Shown here: positions 33,122-41,757 of the stretch, piece after piece | Numbering within the stretch: position 1 is the stretch's first letter | How the letters are laid out: each line of letters opens with the position of its first letter | NCBI GenBank assembly: GCA_015057035.1 | Contig: SVFC01000010.1 | Span: forward strand, 1 to 64,000 | From: Lachnospiraceae bacterium | GTDB taxonomy: Bacteria > Bacillota > Clostridia > Lachnospirales > Lachnospiraceae | Direction of reading: 5' to 3' | DNA: 64,000 bases | Notes under the pieces: model-generated | The model's database searches: none | Seen by the model: the letters and a program-made list of their open reading frames with translations, nothing else | Told to the model about the DNA's origin: nothing | Program-made: the position numbers and the translations under genes

Positions 33122-34090
33122 ATGAATAAATACTTGGGACATGACAGCCAGGCATATGGCATTGAGGAACATCGTCTCGTTGGGGGAAAAGGCGACGGCC
33201 TTCGTCTCTTGCAAGTTCGTAACGGAAAAGGATTAGACTTTACCGTATCCTTAGATCGTTGTGCAGATATTTCCCGCCTTTCATATAAAGGAATTAATAT
33301 GGGATATTTTTCTCCATGCGGTTATGTGGCTCCAACTTTTTATGATGATAAAGAAGATGGTTTTTTGAAATCCTTCACTGCGGGATTTTTAACCACCTGT
33401 GGACTTCGCGCGGTTGGTGCGGCCTGTGAAGATGAGGGGGAAAAATTGCCACTTCATGGTACTATCGGAAATACCCCTGCGGAAACATCTTATTGGGAAG
33501 AAAAAGGTGGGAAGTTAATCATTCATGCGGTGATGAAGGATGAGAGAATTTTTTCACATAAGCTGGTATTAAGAAGAGAAATTATCTGTTCACTAGAGAC
33601 AAATGAATTAGAAATTCATGATACAATTGAAAACCGTGGTGATATGGATTCTCCAGCAATGCTGATGTATCACATGAATCTTGGGTATCCGCTCTTAAGT
33701 GAGAATGCAATTCTAAAAGTAAATTCTGACGAGGTTGTTCCAAGAGACCCACGTGCTGCAGAAGATTTGGATACATGGAATCAGATGCTTCCACCACAGA
33801 AACAGTTTGCGGAGCAGTGCTATTTCCATAAGTTTAGTAAAGATGGAGTTGCATTACTGTATAATCCAGATGTGAAGGTTGGGTTGGCAATTCATTTTAA
33901 TCCAAAGAATCTTACTCATTTTACCCAGTGGAAACAGATGGGAGAAAGAGATTATGTGCTAGGGCTTGAGCCAGGTAACTGTCATCCAAATGGTCGTGAT
34001 AAGATGCGTGAGGAAGGAACCCTTACTGTTTTAAAGCCAGGTGAGAGTGTATCCTATGTGGTTAAGGTTCAGATGCTAGATGAGATGTAA
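33122..34090 (+). CDS. DUF4432 family protein (aldose-epimerase-like)
   Basis: A 322-residue beta-sandwich protein of the galactose mutarotase superfamily. Family signs are DFTVSLDRCADISRLSYKGI, the HGTIGNTPAE segment with a catalytic-type His, the LMYHMNLGYPLL segment with a second His, and GLEPGNCHPNG near the end, with a Glu in the expected active-site place. DUF4432 proteins are taken to epimerise or mutarotate sugars or sugar derivatives; specific activity is not established. The gene starts 2 nt after the isomerase stop, so an accessory role in mannose/fructose anomer handling is likely. Confidence 0.85.
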   Translation: MNKYLGHDSQAYGIEEHRLVGGKGDGLRLLQVRNGKGLDFTVSLDRCADISRLSYKGINMGYFSPCGYVAPTFYDDKEDGFLKSFTAGFLTTCGLRAVGAACEDEGEKLPLHGTIGNTPAETSYWEEKGGKLIIHAVMKDERIFSHKLVLRREIICSLETNELEIHDTIENRGDMDSPAMLMYHMNLGYPLLSENAILKVNSDEVVPRDPRAAEDLDTWNQMLPPQKQFAEQCYFHKFSKDGVALLYNPDVKVGLAIHFNPKNLTHFTQWKQMGERDYVLGLEPGNCHPNGRDKMREEGTLTVLKPGESVSYVVKVQMLDEM

Positions 34091-34109
34091 AACTTAATTT
34101 CTAAGAGAA

Positions 34110-34150
34110 AAGTCCTAGAGTTCATTATGCAACTCTAGGACTTCTTGTTT
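34110..34150. terminator. bidirectional terminator between DUF4432 and the AraC gene
   Basis: AAGTCCTAGAGTT (34110-34122) pairs perfectly with AACTCTAGGACTT (34131-34143), with T-rich sequence on both sides. Confidence 0.9.
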
Positions 34151-35034
34151 TATGGTTTCTGATTGTTTTTTCTAAACTTCGAAGGAGAAGTTCCAACAAA
34201 GGTGTTAAACACGCGATTGAACTGGGAGAAACTACTAAAACCACTTAAAAAGGCAATGTCGGTAATTGGTTTATTCGTAGAGATAAGTAACGACTGGGCA
34301 TTTCGAATGCGTGTCAGCTGGATATATTCCGTTAAGGTGAATCCGGTAACTTTCTTGAACTGATGGGACAGGTAATAGTTGCTTACATAGAACTGGTCCG
34401 CGATAGAGTTCAGGGACAGGTCTTCGGTGTAATTGTTGTGAATATAGGAAGTGATACTATATACCTTATTGGTGATGTTGTCAAAGTCTACATTTTCTTG
34501 ATACGAGTTTTGACTCCTATATAAATAAATCAAGCTTAAAAACTCTACAAATTTATTATGAATCGCTAAATCGGTCATTTCGTTTGGTGCTTTAGATAAA
34601 TAATAAATGTCATTTAGTTTTTCTAAAACAATGTTCTTGTATTTCCCCTCAAAACGATATATCGGAACTTCTTTGTTGAAAATGCTTAAGATTTTTTTCA
34701 TGTATCCATCCAGTGGGGATGGCATATTAGGGAACGCAAACTGGATAATGAGTCGTTTGTTTGGCGCGCCTTCCGGATAAGAGGTTCTGTGCAAGAGGGA
34801 AGGACGGATAGCTACGATGTCACAGCAGCGCATATCATGCCAAGCACCATTAATTAAGTGGCCTGCCTGTTCATCCAGAAAAATACACATTTCATAATAC
34901 TGATGGAAATGTTGGAATTCCATGTTGATTTGATAAGAACGTTCGTCCCAGTCGAAGAAATAGAAAAATGGTCCTTCGTATTGATTCACTGTAAAGCGAT
35001 ATTTTTGTTCATAGACAAGGTTGTCAATTAGCAT
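34150..35034 (-). CDS. AraC-family transcriptional regulator
   Basis: A 294-residue regulator. The N-terminal 160 residues form a cupin-type ligand domain (FQHFHQYYEMCIFLDEQAGH). The C-terminal 100 residues hold two helix-turn-helix motifs (LSLNSIADQFYVSNYYLSHQ, KPITDIAFLSGFSSFSQFNR), ending with the usual SPSKFRK. GGAGG precedes the start. It is divergent from the importer operon at 35369 and convergent with the isomerase operon, so it most likely activates the importer/inositol operon when the sugar is present. A possible site, TTGCGAATTTTGC, lies at 35107-35119. Confidence 0.92.
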   Translation of the reverse strand: MLIDNLVYEQKYRFTVNQYEGPFFYFFDWDERSYQINMEFQHFHQYYEMCIFLDEQAGHLINGAWHDMRCCDIVAIRPSLLHRTSYPEGAPNKRLIIQFAFPNMPSPLDGYMKKILSIFNKEVPIYRFEGKYKNIVLEKLNDIYYLSKAPNEMTDLAIHNKFVEFLSLIYLYRSQNSYQENVDFDNITNKVYSITSYIHNNYTEDLSLNSIADQFYVSNYYLSHQFKKVTGFTLTEYIQLTRIRNAQSLLISTNKPITDIAFLSGFSSFSQFNRVFNTFVGTSPSKFRKNNQKP

Positions 35035-35368
35035 AGGAGCCTCCTGTTCATAATTTGTTCACAAAATATCCAAACATCCCAAAAATTGCTAAAGTATTTT
35101 AGTTAGTTGCGAATTTTGCTTTTGGTTGCGTTGGCACTTTTTCGGGTTGAAGTGTTAAAAAATCAAAGAAAATTATAGAATATGCACAAAAATGTGTAAA
35201 TGAATTCGTTCATATTGCGCAATCATTAAAAATATTATAAAATAAAAAAGCAAATAATGCAATATTTTTGTTGAAATAGGCAACATATGAGTAGTATAAA
35301 TGTGAAAAGGTTGGTAATCTATACCCAACAGGTGGGGGTAATCCCCGAATAAAGGAGGGTATTTAAAT
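35035..35368 (+). promoter_or_regulatory. divergent control region between the AraC gene and the importer operon
   Basis: This 334-bp AT-rich region has no gene. TTGAAA (35271-35276) and TATAAA (35295-35300) with an 18-nt spacer make a likely promoter for the 35369 operon. Upstream are TTGCGAATTTTGC (35107-35119) and a second TTGCG (35125-35129), candidate AraC sites. The leader has a small hairpin GGGG-TAAT-CCCC (35335-35346) just before GGAGG. Confidence 0.55.
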
Positions 35369-37378
35369 ATGAAATTGAAAAAACTTGTATCTCTCTTATT
35401 GGCAGGAGTTATGGTTGTTTCTTGCTTAACAGCATGTACACCAACCGCACAGCCTCCAGTATCTGAGAATCCTGGTTCAGAAAAACCAGGTAGCGAAGTG
35501 CCAGAAGTGGAGTGGAAATTAGCTGAATCTCCAGTTCTTGGAGCATTAGTAACAGAAGGAAAACTTCCTGCAGTAGCAGATCGTCTTCCAAAAACAGAAG
35601 ATATTTTTATCTCAAAAGTTGACGCTAAAGGTGATACACTTTCAATCGGTAATTACGGTGGAGACCTTAACGTAATCAGCGGTGGTGGTAGCTGGGATCT
35701 TTCTAGACCAGTTCTTGAAAGTATCATCCGTTACAACACTGACGGATCATATGTTCCAAACGTTATTAAGAGCTTTGAACACAATGATACATATACAGAA
35801 TGGACATTCCACTTAAGAGAAGGAATGAAATGGTCTGATGGTAATGACTTCAATGCAGATGACATTACATTCTGGTATTATATGTGCCACCTCAACAACT
35901 TCGATACAAAGAAGAGCTGGACAGCATTAAAAGACGGCGATGATGCTTGGGCAACACTTGAAAAGGTTGATGAATACACAGTTAAATGGAAATTCAACAA
36001 TCCTAAGTTAGCAGCTGACTTCATCGAAAACGGCGATTTCAAATGGTGCTGGGCTCCTTCTCACTACTTAATCGATATGATTCCTGCAAATGGACATGTT
36101 GAAAACCCATATTGGGAAAGCACAGGACTTTCAGATGAACAGGTACTTATCAATGCTAAAGCAAAAGGTATTGACAAAGCTACTGTAAAAGACCTTGGTA
36201 AAGCAGTTTCTTACTACTTCTGGAATGAAGATGGTATCCCAACTGTTAACTCATATGTATTAAAAGCTGGCAACTCTAAAGATGATCAGGTTTGTACATT
36301 AGAGCGTAACCCATACTACTGGAAAACAGACGCAGCTGGAAATCAGCTTCCATACATTGACAACATCGTATTCAACAAGACATCTGCAGATGGACAGGAT
36401 CAGTTATTATTCCGTTCAGGCAAAATCGATATCATTGGTATCGCAATGCAGGATATTGCAACAACACTTGAAGATATGGGCACTGCAGCAGAACTTCGTA
36501 CATTTGCAAGTTCTAACTGGGGTTCATACCAGATTACATTTAACTACACAAACAAAGATCCAAAATATGCTGAATTATTCAACAACATTAAATTCCGTGA
36601 AGCTATGTCTATCGCAGTAGACCGTGCACAGGTTTCACAGGTGCTTGCAGATGGATTCCTTGATCCAGGTCAGTGCTGTCCAGCAGAAGGTAACTTCGGA
36701 TATGATGCTGATTGGGATAAAAAATGGACAACATATGACGTAGCACGTGCTAAGACACTTTTAGAAGAATGTGGTCTTGTTATGGGCGATGATGGATTCT
36801 ACAACTTCGCAGACGGAACAGACCTCTTGATTCCATTCTATATGTATGTAGAAGCAGGAAATGCAGGTGCTTATCCAGTATTTGAACAGTATTGGGAAGC
36901 AATCGGTATTGACTGTGCTTCAAAAGAATATGAAGTTGCAGCATTCGACGGCGAAATCGACAACAATGACTGGTATGCAATTTTAGGACCACACACATCA
37001 ATCGGTGGACTTTCATTAAGAGACCGTGTTGCTCCATTCGTTCCAATCCAGCAGGCTGCTGAATGGTATGGCGAATTTGGTACATGGTACGGAACAAACG
37101 GCGCTTCAGGTGTAGAACCTACAGGCGATATGGCTAAATTACTTGAAATCTACGAAAAATGGAACTCAACTCCAGATTCAGCTAAGAGAGATGAGTACAC
37201 ATTAGAGATTTACAAAATCCACAAAGATAACATTTGGTCAATTGCTTACTTGCAGGCAGCTGGTTCATACAACTTAATCAGCGCTAAGATTAAGAACTAT
37301 CCAGACAACTTAGTAAGTGCAGACTTATATCAGTACGCAAATATCGTTCATTACGAAACATTATACAAAGTTCAGTAA
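35369..37378 (+). CDS. ABC importer substrate-binding lipoprotein (SBP family 5)
   Basis: A 669-residue lipoprotein with lipobox LTAC near residue 23 and a Pro/Ser/Gly-rich linker. The family 5 (Opp/Dpp-type) fold follows, with typical YVPNVIKSFEHND, TFHLREGMKWSDGNDFNADD and FREAMSIAVDRAQV. Family 5 proteins bind peptides, nickel or oligosaccharides. In this locus, with GH38, GH105 and sugar kinases and no peptidase, an oligosaccharide is most likely. Its length, well above the 520-550 common for peptide binders, fits the larger carbohydrate-binding subgroup. It is followed by an attenuating hairpin and then the permease genes. Confidence 0.92.
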   Translation: MKLKKLVSLLLAGVMVVSCLTACTPTAQPPVSENPGSEKPGSEVPEVEWKLAESPVLGALVTEGKLPAVADRLPKTEDIFISKVDAKGDTLSIGNYGGDLNVISGGGSWDLSRPVLESIIRYNTDGSYVPNVIKSFEHNDTYTEWTFHLREGMKWSDGNDFNADDITFWYYMCHLNNFDTKKSWTALKDGDDAWATLEKVDEYTVKWKFNNPKLAADFIENGDFKWCWAPSHYLIDMIPANGHVENPYWESTGLSDEQVLINAKAKGIDKATVKDLGKAVSYYFWNEDGIPTVNSYVLKAGNSKDDQVCTLERNPYYWKTDAAGNQLPYIDNIVFNKTSADGQDQLLFRSGKIDIIGIAMQDIATTLEDMGTAAELRTFASSNWGSYQITFNYTNKDPKYAELFNNIKFREAMSIAVDRAQVSQVLADGFLDPGQCCPAEGNFGYDADWDKKWTTYDVARAKTLLEECGLVMGDDGFYNFADGTDLLIPFYMYVEAGNAGAYPVFEQYWEAIGIDCASKEYEVAAFDGEIDNNDWYAILGPHTSIGGLSLRDRVAPFVPIQQAAEWYGEFGTWYGTNGASGVEPTGDMAKLLEIYEKWNSTPDSAKRDEYTLEIYKIHKDNIWSIAYLQAAGSYNLISAKIKNYPDNLVSADLYQYANIVHYETLYKVQ

Positions 37379-37414
37379 TTAATTAGGAACCAGTTAATAA
37401 ATAGGTTAGCTATT

Positions 37415-37452
37415 CGGAGGTGGGGAACCCAGTTTCTCCGCCTCCGATTTTG
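37415..37452 (+). terminator. intra-operon attenuator after the binding-protein gene
   Basis: CGGAGGTGGGGAA (37415-37427) pairs with TTTCTCCGCCTCCG (37433-37446), followed by a short ATTTTGTTT tract. A partial terminator here would give more binding protein than permease, as is common. Confidence 0.75.
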
Positions 37453-37471
37453 TTTAGAAAGGGAATTTCCT

Positions 37472-38536
37472 ATGGAAAATAATAAAAAAAGTATATGGGA
37501 AAAAGTGGTGGATTTCTATCGGAAAGACCTTGTACAGTACATTGTAAAACGTCTTTTGATGTTTATTCCAACCTTGTTTTTGATTTCGATTCTGGCGTTT
37601 TTCGTTATCCAGTTGCCAGAGACAGACTATGTAGACCGTGAGATTGCTAAGCTTCAGATGGAAGGTGAATTCATCGATCAGGAGCAGGCTGCGGCATTGA
37701 GAAGAGAATACGGTCTCGATTTACCAATTCACGAAAGATATATCAAATGGATTAAAGATATTATCTGGACCCCTACTGATTCAGAATATTATCGTATTTA
37801 TGGTTCACACCATAACTGGAAATATTCTTTTGCATATGGTAAAGACGTATGGGACGTAGTAGATGACCGACTTGGTCTCACTATTTTAGTAACAGCGTTG
37901 ATTATGATTTTCCAGTATGCGGTATCTTTACCAATAGCAATTTATGCATCCACACATCAGTATTCCGTTGGTGACTATATTTCATCATTTATCGGGTTCA
38001 TAGGCGCCGCGGTGCCGAACTTTATCTTGGCATTTGTTATTATGTATATATCCTACAAATGGTTTGGGGATGCAAACCTAGGTTTAGATTTTAGTGGCTT
38101 CTTCCCGTTCTTGAAGAGTATGATTATTCCATTCCTTGTTATCGGAACAAGTGGTACCTGTGGAATTATCCGTTCAGTACGTGCGCAGATGCTTGATGAA
38201 GTTTCTAGACAGTATACACTGACCGCGAGAGCAAAAGGTGTATCAGAAAGAAAAATTATTATGAAATACTGCTTCCGTGCAGCAATGAATCCTACAGTAT
38301 CAGGTTTAGGTGGAGTTCTCTCCAGCTTATTCTCAGGATCTACTGTTACTGCTATGGTATTAATGATTGATATTCAGGGACCAGAATTATTAAAGGCTCT
38401 TCAAACAGGTGATATCTATCTGGCAGGTGCGATTGTAATGGTTCAGGCTATCCTGGTTGTTATCGGAATCTTGCTTTCCGATATTGCGCTTGCGTTCTTA
38501 GATCCAAGAATTCGTTATTCAGGAGGTAATCGATAA
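37472..38536 (+). CDS. ABC importer permease (OppB/DppB type)
   Basis: A 354-residue inner-membrane permease with about six helices. The first helix (about 28-50) is followed by a longer external loop than usual. The conserved cytoplasmic loop is RQYTLTARAKGVSERKIIMKY, which contacts the ATPases. The ATG of the next permease overlaps the stop by 1 nt (TAATG). It forms the translocation pore together with the 38536 protein. Confidence 0.93.
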   Translation: MENNKKSIWEKVVDFYRKDLVQYIVKRLLMFIPTLFLISILAFFVIQLPETDYVDREIAKLQMEGEFIDQEQAAALRREYGLDLPIHERYIKWIKDIIWTPTDSEYYRIYGSHHNWKYSFAYGKDVWDVVDDRLGLTILVTALIMIFQYAVSLPIAIYASTHQYSVGDYISSFIGFIGAAVPNFILAFVIMYISYKWFGDANLGLDFSGFFPFLKSMIIPFLVIGTSGTCGIIRSVRAQMLDEVSRQYTLTARAKGVSERKIIMKYCFRAAMNPTVSGLGGVLSSLFSGSTVTAMVLMIDIQGPELLKALQTGDIYLAGAIVMVQAILVVIGILLSDIALAFLDPRIRYSGGNR

Positions 38537-39663
38537 TGAGTTTGTTTAAGAAAAAAGAAAAGTCAAAAGAAGATTATTATCTTGCCTCCCAGTGGACCTT
38601 AATGGGCAGAAAGTTAAAGAAACACAAATTAGCCCAGTTTTCAATCGCAATTTTGATTGTGTTATATCTCTCAGCATTCTTTGCGGAATTCCTTGCACCA
38701 TATGGTCTGGAAGAATTTGATGGTCTATATAAAAACTCTGGAAGTACCAAGATTCATGTTATGCATGAAGGAAAATTTGTTGGACCATTTGTGTACAAAT
38801 TACAAAAACATGTTGATAAGACAAACTTTAAGGTAACAATTACAGAGGATACATCGGAATATTATCCAATTAAATTCTTTGTAAAAGGTACAGAATACAA
38901 GTTTTTGGGACTTTTCCCTTCTGACTTACATCTCTTTGGCTTAGGTGAAGGTAGTGAAGGTGGTACAGGTGCGAAAATCATGCTGTTCGGAGCAGATGGT
39001 CTTGGCCGAGATATTTTCTCACGTGTGTTATACGGTGGAAGAATTTCTTTAACAATTCCTTTTGCCAGTGCCGCAATCAGTTTGTTCCTGGGAATTACCA
39101 TTGGTGCGATTTCTGGTTATTTTGGTGGCGTTTTGGATATGGTTATTCAGCGAATCATCGAAGTTATCGGTGCGGTACCACAGATTCCATTATGGATGGC
39201 ATTATCTGCAGCAATTCCTCCAGGAATTTCCAGTGTTGAAATGTATTTTTACATGACACTTATCTTGTCATTTATTGGATGGACAGGTATGGCTCGAATC
39301 GTACGTGGCAAATTCCTTTCTCTGAAGAATGAAGACTATGTTATGTCTGCAAGATTGTCAGGTGTATCTACTTGGAATATTATCTGGAAACATTTAGTTC
39401 CAGGCTTTTTAAGCTACTTAATCGTATCTGTAACACTTGGTATTCCAGGTTCCATCGTTGGTGAAACATCTATGTCTTACTTAGGACTTGGTATCAAGAC
39501 TCCTGCAACAAGCTGGGGCGTATTGCTTCAGGAAGCAAGTAATATTACAGATATTGCAGCTTACCCACATAAGCTTATTCCAATTATTTTCGTAACAGTA
39601 GCCGTGTTGGCATTTAACTTCTTGGGCGATGGTCTTCGTGACGCAGCTGACCCATACAAATAG
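38536..39663 (+). CDS. ABC importer permease (OppC/DppC type)
   Basis: A 375-residue permease. The N-terminal cytoplasmic tail and first helix (about 35-55) match the OppC_N domain. A roughly 110-residue external loop follows before the core of five helices. GADGLGRDIFSRVLYGGRISL and the ATPase-contact loop NEDYVMSARLSGVSTWNIIW are typical of DppC/OppC. It partners with the preceding OppB-type protein. Confidence 0.93.
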   Translation: MSLFKKKEKSKEDYYLASQWTLMGRKLKKHKLAQFSIAILIVLYLSAFFAEFLAPYGLEEFDGLYKNSGSTKIHVMHEGKFVGPFVYKLQKHVDKTNFKVTITEDTSEYYPIKFFVKGTEYKFLGLFPSDLHLFGLGEGSEGGTGAKIMLFGADGLGRDIFSRVLYGGRISLTIPFASAAISLFLGITIGAISGYFGGVLDMVIQRIIEVIGAVPQIPLWMALSAAIPPGISSVEMYFYMTLILSFIGWTGMARIVRGKFLSLKNEDYVMSARLSGVSTWNIIWKHLVPGFLSYLIVSVTLGIPGSIVGETSMSYLGLGIKTPATSWGVLLQEASNITDIAAYPHKLIPIIFVTVAVLAFNFLGDGLRDAADPYK

Positions 39664-39680
39664 AAACGGGAGGTAAAAAA

Positions 39681-40751
39681 ATGAAAAATGATAATATTCT
39701 TGAAGTAAAAGACCTCCATGTGGATATTAAAATGCCAGAAGGTATCTTAACAGCCGTACGTGGCGTGGACTTTGAAATGAAAAAGGGTGAAACCCTTGGA
39801 CTTGTAGGTGAGTCTGGATGTGGTAAATCCCTTACTTGTAAAGCAATTCTTGGAATTAATGAAAAGAAATGTGTTTCATCTGGACAGATTATGTTTGATT
39901 CAGATGGACACGGTGAAGTAGAACTTATCGAACTTGCCAACATGAAGAAAACAGATAAAATCCGTTCTATTCGTGGTAAAGAGATTTCAATGATTTTCCA
40001 GGAACCAATGGTTGCTTTCTCACCAATGTACACTATTGGTAACCAGATTAATGAAGCGACATTATTACATATTACAAAAGATAAAAAGAAAGCAAAAGAG
40101 ATTTCTATGGATGTAATGCGTAAGGTTGGTATTGCCAACGTTGAAAAGCGTTACAATCAGTATCCTCATGAATTCTCAGGTGGTATGTTACAGAGAGCAT
40201 TGATTGCTATGGCGCTTGTATGTAATCCAAAACTTTTGATTGCAGACGAACCTACTACTGCTCTTGACGTTACTATTCAGGCGCAGATTCTGGAACTTAT
40301 GAAAGAACTCCAGAAAGACTTTGGTACCTCAATTCTTTTCATTACACATGACCTTGGTGTTGTTGCTAAGATGTGTGACAGAGTTGCGGTTATGTACCTT
40401 GGTAAAATCGTAGAAAGTGCTGATGCAGAAGAAATCTATGCTAATCCACAGCATCCATATACCAGAGGTTTGATTGGATCAGTACATAAGATTGGTGGCA
40501 AGAAAGAGGACAGACTCTTCTCTATCGAAGGAACGGTACCTCTTGCTATGAATCTTCCAGAAGCTTGTGGTTTCTATGATCGTTGTGATGCACGAATTGA
40601 AGGTCTTTGTGATAAGGCAGAGCCAGAATTAATCGAAGTGGCACCAGGCCATAAGATTGCATGCTTTAACTGTCCACATGCAGCATGTCAGGAACATAGA
40701 GCTGCAGTTGAAGCTCGTTTGGCAGCAAAGGAGGTAAGCGAGAATGAATAA
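39681..40751 (+). CDS. ABC importer ATP-binding protein (OppD type)
   Basis: A 356-residue ATPase. Walker A GESGCGKS (about 44-51), signature FSGGMLQRALIAMAL, Walker B LLIADEPTTALD, and the C-terminal oligopeptide/dipeptide transporter domain, in which three of four Cys residues of the usual iron-sulfur-type motif are seen (CGFYDRCDAR, CFNCPHAAC). It energises uptake with the OppF-type subunit, whose gene overlaps by 8 nt. Confidence 0.94.
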   Translation: MKNDNILEVKDLHVDIKMPEGILTAVRGVDFEMKKGETLGLVGESGCGKSLTCKAILGINEKKCVSSGQIMFDSDGHGEVELIELANMKKTDKIRSIRGKEISMIFQEPMVAFSPMYTIGNQINEATLLHITKDKKKAKEISMDVMRKVGIANVEKRYNQYPHEFSGGMLQRALIAMALVCNPKLLIADEPTTALDVTIQAQILELMKELQKDFGTSILFITHDLGVVAKMCDRVAVMYLGKIVESADAEEIYANPQHPYTRGLIGSVHKIGGKKEDRLFSIEGTVPLAMNLPEACGFYDRCDARIEGLCDKAEPELIEVAPGHKIACFNCPHAACQEHRAAVEARLAAKEVSENE

Positions 40752-41757
40752 AAATACTATTCTTGAAGTTAAAAATGTTCATAAACGTTTTACATCCAAA
40801 GGTATTACAGTAAAAGCGGTTACAGATGTAAGCTTTGATGTTGAACCAGGTGAAACCATCGGCATTGTAGGCGAATCTGGTTGTGGTAAAACCACCTTAG
40901 GACGTTGTATCGTTCGTGCTTACGATGCATCTGAGGGCCAAGTATTCTATCGTACCAGAGCAGGAGAAGAAGTAGACTTCTTAAAAGTAGACAAAAAGAA
41001 AATGAAAGAAATCCGCAAGGAAATCCAGATGATTTTCCAGGACCCATATTCTTCTCTTGATCCACGTATGACAGTTCTTGATATTATCAAAGAACCATTA
41101 AAAGCAAACTATCCAAAGATGCCAAAAGCAGAGATGGATCAGCGAGCAAAGGAAATGGCAGAAAAGGTAGGATTAAACCCAGCGTATCTGATGCGTTATC
41201 CACATGCATTCTCAGGTGGACAGAGACAGCGTATTGGTATTGCAAGAGCACTTGTAATTGAACCACAGATTATCGTTTGTGACGAAGCAGTATCTGCTTT
41301 GGACGTATCGATTCAGGCACAGGTAATCAACCTTCTTCGTGACTTGCAGAAGGAATTGAATCTTACATATCTTTTCATCAGCCATGACTTATCAGTAGTA
41401 GAGCATATCTCTGATAAAGTAGGCGTAATGTATTTAGGTAAATTAGTAGAGTTTGCTACCACAGAAGCGATGTTTACAAAACCAATGCATCCATATACAG
41501 AAGCATTGTTATCTGCAGTACCAGTTGCAGATCCAAAATACAAGAGAGAACGTATTCCTCTTAAAGGTGAGATTCCAAATCCAGCAAATCCACCAAGTGG
41601 ATGTTATTTCCATGAGAGATGTCAGTACTGTACACAGAAATGTATTGATGAAGCTCCAGAATTAAAGAAAATGCCAGATGGCAGAATGTGTGCTTGCCAT
41701 CGTGCAGAAGAATTATCATTACAGGGATTTTCCTACGAGGAGTTAAACAATGGCTAA
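40744..41757 (+). CDS. ABC importer ATP-binding protein (OppF type)
   Basis: A 337-residue ATPase. Walker A GESGCGKT (about 39-46), signature [15 protein letters not shown], Walker [13 protein letters not shown], switch histidine in SHDLSVVEH, and a Cys-containing C-terminal domain ([10 protein letters not shown]). It completes the five-gene importer. The HAD-GH105 gene overlaps its end by 8 nt, which binds the import and hydrolysis steps in one operon. Confidence 0.94.
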   Translation: MNKNTILEVKNVHKRFTSKGITVKAVTDVSFDVEPGETIGIVGESGCGKTTLGRCIVRAYDASEGQVFYRTRAGEEVDFLKVDKKKMKEIRKEIQMIFQDPYSSLDPRMTVLDIIKEPLKANYPKMPKAEMDQRAKEMAEKVGLNPAYLMRYPHAFSGGQRQRIGIARALVIEPQIIVCDEAVSALDVSIQAQVINLLRDLQKELNLTYLFISHDLSVVEHISDKVGVMYLGKLVEFATTEAMFTKPMHPYTEALLSAVPVADPKYKRERIPLKGEIPNPANPPSGCYFHERCQYCTQKCIDEAPELKKMPDGRMCACHRAEELSLQGFSYEELNNG